Part shown: one piece after another, positions 57,605 through 64,000 of the stretch
Layout of the letters: every line of letters starts with the position of its first letter
Numbering within the stretch: position 1 is the first letter of the stretch
Origin: Paenibacillus spiritus
GTDB lineage: Bacteria; Bacillota; Bacilli; Paenibacillales; Paenibacillaceae
Direction: 5' to 3'
DNA: 64,000 nt
Assembly (NCBI RefSeq): GCF_008710135.1
Contig: NZ_VYKK01000004.1
Span: forward strand, 124,001-188,000
Notes under the pieces: model-generated
Told to the model about the DNA's origin: nothing
Seen by the model: only the letters and a program-made list of their open reading frames with translations
Database searches by the model: none
Program-made: the position numbers and the translations under genes

Positions 57605-57642
57605 GCGGCGTGTATCTATTTTTTGAGAGAACGCCGCTTTTT
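57605..57642 (+). terminator. Terminator after the 937-residue adhesin
   Basis: GCGGCGT, 19-base loop, ACGCCGC, TTTTT. Confidence 0.85.
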
Positions 57643-57664
57643 AATTAGAAAGGAACTGATATGT

Positions 57665-57874
57665 ATGCCTTCAATTACAAAAAGGATAAAAGATAAGTAT
57701 TCAATGAATGATTTGACAGGAATTCAAGTACAAGATCCAGCAATAGGAGGCACATTAACTTTATCAAATAATCAATGGGTGGTGTCAAAAGGATTAAAAG
57801 TTCCTGTCGTAACAGAGGACCTAACTGATAACAATGTATTGTTCTTTAGGAGTGATTTATATGCTAACTCCTAG
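57665..57874 (+). CDS. Hypothetical small tail-associated protein (69 aa)
   Basis: MPSITKRIKDKYSMNDLTGI and then GTLTLSNNQWVVSKGLKVPV. ATG at 57665 is chosen for AAAGGA ten bases before; the frame start at 57623 lies in the terminator. Its last 14 bases overlap the next gene's start. Not recognised. It appears to be a small fold with strands, like the 95-residue neighbour. Confidence 0.6.
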   Translation: MPSITKRIKDKYSMNDLTGIQVQDPAIGGTLTLSNNQWVVSKGLKVPVVTEDLTDNNVLFFRSDLYANS

Positions 57875-60800
57875 AGGTTTTCATCATTTTAATCATAATG
57901 GTAAGACTTTAAAAATACCCTATTATTCATTAAATGATTTAACGCAATCTTCACTGCGTTTTCGAAGTAATAATGAATTATTCGCTTATGAATTAAAAAC
58001 ACCAACAAACTCATCATATCTTCGCTTTCGTTCTTCTGGAAATGTTAAAGGTATTGGTGTTGATATAGTGAGCGCACCACAAACACCGCCTGGTGTGGTT
58101 ACGAATTTGTATGTATCCAGCATCTCTAGAACTACCGTATCTCTTAGCTGGCTACCTTCAACTGGAGCCACTTCCTATGACATTTACAAAGATGGGGTGA
58201 TGATCGGTAGTACATCGTCATCGAGTTATACGGTAAGCTCTTTAACCGAAAATACAAGTTATTTGTTTGAAATTATCGCAAAGAACAATTATGGCTCATC
58301 TGTTTCGGTTTCTATGTCCGTCAAAACACCAAAAAGCGAACAGGGCGCAATCTTCGAATTAAATTTTTCTAATATGAAAAACACCGTGTCGAATGCAATC
58401 TATGACAAAGTTAACAATACTCCTTGCACTCTTGTTGGTGTTAATCATAGCGGTCAAGATGGATGGATCAGCGAAAAAGGTTTGACACTATCTCCCGAAG
58501 CTTATATTAATGTAAATTCAACCTTCGAACCTTTCTCTAATGCCCTTATTGGATGCAATGAGAGCGGAATTACCATTGAATTCGCCGCCACAGAAGTAAA
58601 GGGGGATATATTTCGGAACGAATCCACTAGTTCATATATGTATATGAGCAATATAGCGAATACTAATATTCGGTATATAAACACAAGTGGAGCGGAAAAG
58701 TTGCTCAGTCCTAGTACAAGCGCCTGGATAGTTGACGGAGATGTAACAAAAGCCGGAGAAGATATTCATAATGGGAATCAGGAGTTGAATGTATATGTAT
58801 TGCGACTGCATCCAGACGGGAAAAGCGATTTATGGTTTAACGGGAGAAAGAGTGCAACCAATGTTTCCGTACCCACTGACTTCTCAAAGTGGAATTTCTC
58901 TAGTTTAACAACTGGGAAATTATATATTAGACGCAATTTATACAATTTGAATTCAGCCTCTACGACCATTCAATCATTTCGCATATATAATCGTCCTCTC
59001 TCAGACATAGAGGTTTCAGAAAGATATTCGTACATAAAATCTAATGAGCCATTAACGACTGTAAATATTTATCCTAATAGCCCTTTAACTATCCCATTAG
59101 GTTCTACCCAGGCATTAAGCGTAAAAACGATTCCTAAACTATATGAGACTATGATAAATAACAGTTTTGAGAGCGGCAATGCGGGTTTTGTCATGGTCAA
59201 TCAAACTGGGACACTTACCGGAATACATGAGGGCGAAACATTGGTAACAATTCAGTCTAAGTTTGGATCTCAAGTCTTCAATAATTCTGTCACTGTGAAG
59301 GTGGGAGAAACAGGAGTGGCTGCACCTATATCTAATAGGACTGTTACAGGTGTTGCGATAAATAGAAAGCCAGTAGGCGATCTTTATGTTGGACGAAGCT
59401 ACGCTGCATGGGCAACAACTCTCCCGTTTGATGTTTATAATGATAATCTCTTGATTTGGGAATCCTCCAACCCTTCCGTATGTACGGTCAACGAGTATGG
59501 GGTTATTGATGCATACAGTGCTGGAACATCTATGATCAATGTTTGGGATAGTAGTCGTCAATTCTCTGATAGTTTTATGGTGAAAGTTGTTAATTATACA
59601 CCAATTACAGTTAGTGAATCTGAAAAATATATAGTAAATCCAAATGATTATGGAATAAAGACAGATAAAACTGACTCACTAGCTACAACAATCGGCATCC
59701 AAAATGCTCTTGCTTATGCTAAGTCAAATGGATACAAATCTATTGTTTTCCCTAAAGCAAACTATCTAGTTGTTCCTACTACGAACCGCCCTCTTGGAAC
59801 ATTTAATATTCCCGATCAGACTATTGTTGATTTCTCGGGATCAAGGATGGATATAGAAAAAAGCGGAAGAACATCTACCGGCTATTATCTATTCCTCATG
59901 GATAATATTAAAAATAGTATTTTGAGAAATATAAATATTTATGGGGAAGCCGATTCGCTTGCTTCAATCAGTGAGGGTGATGAAGGATGTTTATCAGTAC
60001 AGGTATATGATGCTTATAAATGCGGTATCGAGAATTGTACCTTTGCAAAATCACCTGGTTTTAATGTGGGGACAGGAGTAAGAAGACAAAAAACAGGTAC
60101 TACTGGTCGAAACATTCCCAAAATCATCTTTGAAGCGGGCTCAATAAATGATGTCGGCAACGTTGATAATAGCGATACACTAAATAAATTCAGAACTAAC
60201 ACTTTGATTGATATTGCCTCGTTAGGCGACTACTTTATGTTAGGTTACGACTTGGGCTATGCTGGCTATGGATACCTTCGCTCTCGCCTCTACAGTATCT
60301 ATTTCTACGATAATAATCAACAATTCCTATCGAAGCAAAAGTATAATCTTCAGTTCATGAGTTACCCAAAACCAAACAATGCGAAATATTGTAAACTAGT
60401 TATTTATCAAGAAACAATTCCCGATACACAAGATGGTGATTTTAATGCACTAGCCTTTCTTAATACACAAGCAATGCCTATAGACTGCTGGTTTACTAAT
60501 AATGTCTTCGAGGACAACACTAGTTGTGGTCTAGCAATGTGTGGCGGAGAATCATGGAGGATAGAAGGGAATACTTTTAGAAGGAACGGTAAGAGAGCGC
60601 CTGCTTGCGATATAGACTGGGAAGATGGATGGGACATGATGGTAGGTGACATTGTAAAAAATAACTATTTCAATTCCAAAACAGGTGTAACGGCAGCAGC
60701 CGGTCAAAGATTAATCTGGACAAATAACACTTTTAACAATTCAAACATTACTACTTGGGGAAGAACACAAAACTGGGCAGCTTACAATAACACCTTTAAT

Positions 60801-60950
60801 GGTTTTGGTACAACCAAAAAGTATAGTTTAAGTTGTCAAGCAGAATCCTATTTTGAACGCAATATTATCAGTGGAGCAACATTGGAAACTTCAGTTAACC
60901 ATTCTGGCGCTTCATACAGCGTCCATACGGGCAATAACACTATAATTTAA
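57861..60950 (+). CDS. Tailspike-like adhesin with beta-helix C-terminus (1029 aa)
   Basis: ATG at 57861 with TTAGGAGTGA upstream; the frame start at 57834 lacks one. Residues 76-155 are a fibronectin III domain (SRTTVSLSWLPSTGATSYDI). Residues 166-390 are a LamG-type sandwich. Residues 400-577 are two Ig-like (BIG2-type) repeats (LSVKTIPKLYETMINNSFES; VGRSYAAWATTLPFDVYND). Residues 593-1029 begin with GIKTDKTDSLATTIGIQNAL and have repeated asparagine-ladder turns (NNVFEDNTSCGLAMCGGESW; NTFRRNGKRAPACDIDWEDG), the pattern of a right-handed beta-helix as in pectate lyase-type tailspikes. It may bind or degrade a wall polymer; no catalytic residues can be named. It closes the fibre cluster. Confidence 0.8.
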   Translation: MLTPRGFHHFNHNGKTLKIPYYSLNDLTQSSLRFRSNNELFAYELKTPTNSSYLRFRSSGNVKGIGVDIVSAPQTPPGVVTNLYVSSISRTTVSLSWLPSTGATSYDIYKDGVMIGSTSSSSYTVSSLTENTSYLFEIIAKNNYGSSVSVSMSVKTPKSEQGAIFELNFSNMKNTVSNAIYDKVNNTPCTLVGVNHSGQDGWISEKGLTLSPEAYINVNSTFEPFSNALIGCNESGITIEFAATEVKGDIFRNESTSSYMYMSNIANTNIRYINTSGAEKLLSPSTSAWIVDGDVTKAGEDIHNGNQELNVYVLRLHPDGKSDLWFNGRKSATNVSVPTDFSKWNFSSLTTGKLYIRRNLYNLNSASTTIQSFRIYNRPLSDIEVSERYSYIKSNEPLTTVNIYPNSPLTIPLGSTQALSVKTIPKLYETMINNSFESGNAGFVMVNQTGTLTGIHEGETLVTIQSKFGSQVFNNSVTVKVGETGVAAPISNRTVTGVAINRKPVGDLYVGRSYAAWATTLPFDVYNDNLLIWESSNPSVCTVNEYGVIDAYSAGTSMINVWDSSRQFSDSFMVKVVNYTPITVSESEKYIVNPNDYGIKTDKTDSLATTIGIQNALAYAKSNGYKSIVFPKANYLVVPTTNRPLGTFNIPDQTIVDFSGSRMDIEKSGRTSTGYYLFLMDNIKNSILRNINIYGEADSLASISEGDEGCLSVQVYDAYKCGIENCTFAKSPGFNVGTGVRRQKTGTTGRNIPKIIFEAGSINDVGNVDNSDTLNKFRTNTLIDIASLGDYFMLGYDLGYAGYGYLRSRLYSIYFYDNNQQFLSKQKYNLQFMSYPKPNNAKYCKLVIYQETIPDTQDGDFNALAFLNTQAMPIDCWFTNNVFEDNTSCGLAMCGGESWRIEGNTFRRNGKRAPACDIDWEDGWDMMVGDIVKNNYFNSKTGVTAAAGQRLIWTNNTFNNSNITTWGRTQNWAAYNNTFNGFGTTKKYSLSCQAESYFERNIISGATLETSVNHSGASYSVHTGNNTII

Positions 60951-60963
60951 TTTTCACTTTATG

Positions 60964-60989
60964 AGAGGGGAATTATTCCCCTCTTTTTA
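60964..60989 (+). terminator. Terminator between the fibre and lysis genes
   Basis: AGAGGGGAA, loop TTA, TTCCCCTCT, TTTTT: a perfect nine-pair stem. Confidence 0.9.
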
Positions 60990-61009
60990 TTTGAGACAGG
61001 AGTAAAAAG

Positions 61010-61552
61010 ATGATCTTTAAAGAGATTAAAGAAATAATGCTTGATACAGCGATGTATTTCCAAAAATCCATTGATTTTGTTAAGCCCGTTTGGGTTGGTG
61101 TTGTAACTGCCGTATCCTATGTCATTTTCCCAACAGACACTTATATTCCAGCGACAATGGCATTACTGTGTACTCTAGCTTTAGACATTATTACAAAATA
61201 TATTTCTGTGGCCCATTTAAACGGTGGGCTATATAACGCAATTAAAACAAAGAAATTAACGTCTGAGTCTCTATGGAGAGGCACAAGAAAGAAATTGGTT
61301 GGAGTATTAGTTGTTTTAATTCTATGTGGTCTTTCTTATAGAATTTCTCCATTTGATGCAATCCCTAATGTCATTCAGTCTATTTGCTTTACAGTTCTCT
61401 TTTTGCGAGAAGGGCAGAGTGTGGTAGAAAATCTAATTGATTGTGGTTATGATGACCTGCGTTGGTTGCTTGTGTTTATGAAGAAGAAAGAAAAAGAACT
61501 CATTCCTGATGATGAAGTGGACTCCAATGAAGAAGATAAAACGAATATATAA
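61010..61552 (+). CDS. Holin of the toxin-secretion/phage-lysis family (180 aa)
   Basis: Four hydrophobic helices (VWVGVVTAVSYVIFP, ATMALLCTLALDIITKYI, LVGVLVVLILCGLSYRI, VIQSICFTVLFLREGQSVVE) and a charged C-terminal tail (MKKKEKELIPDDEVDSNEED). The pattern, with the motif LDIITKYISVA and FLREGQSVVENL, is that of the phage_holin_4 family. It would form membrane holes to let the amidase out. ACAGGAG precedes the ATG. Confidence 0.85.
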   Translation: MIFKEIKEIMLDTAMYFQKSIDFVKPVWVGVVTAVSYVIFPTDTYIPATMALLCTLALDIITKYISVAHLNGGLYNAIKTKKLTSESLWRGTRKKLVGVLVVLILCGLSYRISPFDAIPNVIQSICFTVLFLREGQSVVENLIDCGYDDLRWLLVFMKKKEKELIPDDEVDSNEEDKTNI

Positions 61553-61649
61553 AGGGCAACTAATTAAACGACTCCCCGCATAAAGAAGTACGATTTAAGT
61601 ATTTGCCCCATTTAATTGTATCAAAGAATACGCGAAGGGAAAGAGATTA

Positions 61650-62531
61650 ATGTCATTCACAATGAAATATGAGATTATCCCTAAATATCTAACTTGTGGA
61701 ACAAAACGAAGATCAGGCATTAAAATACCGTCTGTAAAATTTCTTGTTGCTCATGATACTGGAAATCCTAACTCATCAGCATTAGGTAATATTAACTACT
61801 ATGAAAATTCGAAGAACGATGAATCTGCATCTGCTCATATTTTCTTAGATGATAAGGCTATTTATGAGTGTATCCCCGCTTTAACTGGAACGCCAGAGAA
61901 AGCGTGGCATGTGCTTTATAACAAAACAAAAGACAATGAACTCTTTGGTTGCAATGCGAACGATGCTGCTATAGGCGTAGAATACTGCTACGGTTCAAAG
62001 ATTAACTCTGGTGAGGCATATAAACGTTATGTCTGGGTGCTTGCCTATACGTGTTACAAATTTGGACTAGACCCAGGAAAGCATATTACAGGCCATTTTA
62101 TCCTTGATCCTGAACGAAAAACAGATCCAAAGTCTGGACTTGCTGCCAGTGGCAGAACATTCGAACAGTTGATTAAAGACGTTGTAAATGAATACAAAAC
62201 ATGTAGTAACTCTGCCACACTCTCTCCCTCTCAATCCATTCCCTCGTCGTCTTCCCCTATTACTATTAAGGCTATTTTCACATCAGATAATTCTATTATT
62301 GAGGGAATTCTTAAAGATGGCTCAAGTCACATTCCCGTTTCTTCGCTAAAGGAGAAATTAGGAGATGTGGTTACATGGGACAATGTTAATAAGGAGCTGA
62401 AAGTTAATAATATCGTAGTCGATGCTTATCTCAAGGATGGAGTTAATTACATATCTGCATCTGGATTAACTAAACTGGGACATAAAATCACTTGGGATAA
62501 TGCCAATAAAAAATTGTACATAAGTAAGTGA
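61650..62531 (+). CDS. N-acetylmuramoyl-L-alanine amidase endolysin (293 aa)
   Basis: An amidase_2 domain: FLVAHDTGNPN (first zinc histidine), KAWHVL and GHFILDPERKTDP (second and third ligands). It cleaves the amide bond between muramic acid and L-alanine in the cell wall. The C-terminal part (GILKDGSSHIPVSSLKEKLG and VTWDNVNKELKVN, then again GVNYISASGLTKLGHKITWD) is a duplicated copper-amine-oxidase-N-like stalk domain, a wall-anchoring module common in Paenibacillus and related hosts. A Pro/Ser-rich linker (LSPSQSIPSSSSPIT) joins them. No signal peptide: export depends on the holin. Confidence 0.9.
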   Translation: MSFTMKYEIIPKYLTCGTKRRSGIKIPSVKFLVAHDTGNPNSSALGNINYYENSKNDESASAHIFLDDKAIYECIPALTGTPEKAWHVLYNKTKDNELFGCNANDAAIGVEYCYGSKINSGEAYKRYVWVLAYTCYKFGLDPGKHITGHFILDPERKTDPKSGLAASGRTFEQLIKDVVNEYKTCSNSATLSPSQSIPSSSSPITIKAIFTSDNSIIEGILKDGSSHIPVSSLKEKLGDVVTWDNVNKELKVNNIVVDAYLKDGVNYISASGLTKLGHKITWDNANKKLYISK

Positions 62532-62559
62532 AAATAATTATATTGAGGGGCAATCGATT

Positions 62560-62955
62560 ATGACTAACTTTTATATAATCGTTTCTGTACTATTAGTAGT
62601 TCTGATTGGTGGGTATGTCGCTCTTCCTTATGCAAAATCTAAAGGCTGGATTTCAAAAAAGAGCGCAACAGATATTGCCGATTCGATAGATAGAACGATT
62701 GATATTACACAGGCAGCCGTAAAAGCCATAGAACTTAAAAGTATTGACATTAAGGCGGTTAACGCAGTTTTAGATATTGCCAATTACACTACTGACTATG
62801 TGTTAGGATTGATTACCGCTAAGAACGACGACGAAAAGAGGGAATTATCTAAAGAAATTATACACGATGTGCTGTATATGTTTGGGATTGTACCAACAGC
62901 AGCGCAACAGTCATTAATTGATAAGATTATTGACTATACGATTTCAATGAAATGA
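62560..62955 (+). CDS. Second holin-like protein (131 aa), LLH-type
   Basis: One N-terminal transmembrane helix (FYIIVSVLLVVLIGGYVALP) followed by a soluble amphipathic helical domain (IADSIDRTIDITQAAVKAIE) ending YTISMK. The layout is that of the phage holin LLH family. Together with the holin at 61010 it may tune lysis timing, or be the antiholin or a spanin-like helper; the sequence does not decide. AGGGGCAATCGATT lies before the ATG. Confidence 0.7.
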   Translation: MTNFYIIVSVLLVVLIGGYVALPYAKSKGWISKKSATDIADSIDRTIDITQAAVKAIELKSIDIKAVNAVLDIANYTTDYVLGLITAKNDDEKRELSKEIIHDVLYMFGIVPTAAQQSLIDKIIDYTISMK

Positions 62956-62972
62956 CTAAAACTACTAAAGGG

Positions 62973-63001
62973 GAGAAGCATATTGCTTCTCTCTTATTTT
63001 T
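62973..63001 (+). terminator. Terminator after the lysis cassette
   Basis: GAGAAGC, loop ATATT, GCTTCTC, then a T-rich tail TTATTTTTT. Confidence 0.8.
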
Positions 63002-63022
63002 TATACAGAAAGGAATTTATCA

Positions 63023-64000
63023 ATGACCAACACGATAGTAGATGTACAACTCCTTAATGATAAAGGGCAAGTTGTTGAAAATGTCTCACCTAAGACATCT
63101 GCTCTCGCAGTGTCTATGGAAAATGGGAACACAGTAGAATATGAAATCAATCAGCTAAAACAAACTGGACTAGTAAACGTAATCAATGACAATACCACCG
63201 CTCCAACATCGGTATACAGCTCATCCAAAATAAATAGCATTATTAATGAAATTAGTAGTTCTCTTGATAATAAAGCTTCAGCCATTCATTCACACAACTT
63301 TGAAAGTATTGGCGATATTGATTTCACTGACAAAACAGATGGAAATGTTCTGTCATTTGAAAATGGTCAATTCGCTTTAAGACCTCCGTCGGCGTCCACA
63401 AGCGTTGGAGATGTAAATCTCAAAGAGTATGGGATATCTGGATCAGGTATAACTACAGTTGGGTCAATAGATGCTGGATCGAAAATACTCACCGTTTCCT
63501 CTACTAACAGCTTTTCAGTTGGGCAAGATGTTGCTATTACAAATGCCGCTAAAGAGAAAATGCTCGTATTCCTTAAAGTCACAGGATCTCCTTCAGCATC
63601 TGGAAAGTTAAAGTTGACCTCTGGTACCAACACCGCAGAGTACAACTTAGAAGTAAAATATCAAACCTTTGACCTTACTTTTGTGGGACAAGCACCGAAT
63701 GTAACAACACAGTATGGAATTTCACTTGAGTATAATACGAAGTACGTTAATTTACTCGCTAATGAATCGGCTGCTACTTTTGCGACACGACTAGCGACCG
63801 ACGGATATTTTACAAACTACTGGCCTGGATGGACACTTAGTAATCCATCTACAGGTGTTTTGAGATTTACCTCTACTACTCCCGGCAGTAGAAAATGGGG
63901 AACACAAGTATTTGCAAATCCGTCACTGGGTGCTAATTTTGTTGGGACATTTTCTCAAATTGTCGAGGGAACAGGATCAATCGGCTATGTTAAGGCTTTA
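63023..64000 (+). CDS. Tail-fibre-like protein, C-terminus cut by window edge (at least 326 aa)
   Basis: Open from ATG at 63023 (AAAGGAATTTATC upstream) to the right edge without a stop. The N-terminus MTNTIVDVQLLNDKGQVVEN is followed by a short helical stretch (SKINSIINEISSSLDNKASA) with HSHNFESIGDIDFTDKTDGN, the pattern of tail-fibre attachment domains, and Ser/Thr/Gly-rich beta repeats. Position after the lysis genes suggests a gene for another receptor-binding protein or a lysogenic-conversion gene. The rest lies outside the window. Confidence 0.75.
   Translation, partial: MTNTIVDVQLLNDKGQVVENVSPKTSALAVSMENGNTVEYEINQLKQTGLVNVINDNTTAPTSVYSSSKINSIINEISSSLDNKASAIHSHNFESIGDIDFTDKTDGNVLSFENGQFALRPPSASTSVGDVNLKEYGISGSGITTVGSIDAGSKILTVSSTNSFSVGQDVAITNAAKEKMLVFLKVTGSPSASGKLKLTSGTNTAEYNLEVKYQTFDLTFVGQAPNVTTQYGISLEYNTKYVNLLANESAATFATRLATDGYFTNYWPGWTLSNPSTGVLRFTSTTPGSRKWGTQVFANPSLGANFVGTFSQIVEGTGSIGYVKAL

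Noticed and set aside
1..64000. Arbitrium (AimR/AimP) genes and a large serine integrase typical of SPbeta
   Set aside because: No protein with the TPR pattern of AimR, no short peptide precursor of the usual form and no serine recombinase was seen; they may lie outside the window.

Overview
The window is a contiguous piece of a large temperate phage or prophage from a low-G+C Gram-positive host, most likely a member of the Bacillales (Bacillus, Paenibacillus or Brevibacillus; the genus cannot be settled by eye). It resembles Bacillus phage SPbeta in gene content and order. The evidence is a single-chain YonO-type RNA polymerase with a DxDGD motif, followed by an HU-like protein (YonN type), a YonK homologue, a metallophosphoesterase, a ClpP-like protease, terminase, portal, capsid, tail, a 2290-residue tape measure, tail fibres and a lysis cassette. 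No host genes, attachment sites or large serine integrase are visible, and both edges cut through genes.

Layout. (1) 1-11,900: about 24 mostly small leftward genes, nearly all of unknown function. They look like early or accessory genes and include an XRE-type regulator (cut by the left edge), a membrane acyltransferase and a 653-residue polyvalent-protein relative. Copies of one AT-rich element (consensus near ATTATTATTTTTGTATTAA) lie between these genes, and well-formed sigma-A promoters often start right beside a copy. At 11,650-11,950 a small hydrophobic peptide gene faces a convergent antisense RNA, the arrangement of a type I toxin-antitoxin pair. (2) 12,000-19,300: a leftward replication and maintenance block with a strongly G-poor 500-base region carrying TTATCGT boxes, an ORF6C-like protein, a ParB-like protein, three exact 22-base-period iterons, a Rep-like winged-helix protein, a RecD2-like helicase and a tyrosine-recombinase-fold protein. 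(3) 19,290-19,320: a divergent promoter pair built around one copy of the repeated element, after which everything but one gene runs rightward. (4) 19,400-27,250: the YonO-like polymerase, a zinc-ribbon protein, HU, a structured RNA region, a PhoH-like ATPase, YonK, a metallophosphoesterase and a ClpP-like protease. (5) 27,300-42,000: packaging, head and neck genes, including a protease gene with a nested scaffold start, and a second tyrosine recombinase next to a leftward moron. (6) 42,600-60,950: tape measure with an embedded NlpC/P60 domain, distal tail and baseplate proteins, and a run of adhesins ending in a probable beta-helix tailspike. (7) 61,000-63,000: holin, amidase and a second holin-like protein, then another tail-fibre gene cut by the right edge.

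How the parts would work together (inference): a repressor, possibly the recombinase-fold protein at 18,166-19,212, would hold the intergenic elements and silence the early promoters. On induction host RNA polymerase would transcribe the early, replication and yonO genes, and the YonO-like polymerase would then read the long rightward late region, whose genes are punctuated by hairpin terminators. Points worth most attention are the structured RNA at 24,130-24,385, the antisense-controlled peptide at 11,703-11,897, the iteron and G-poor candidate origins, the repeated operator system and the nested scaffold start.
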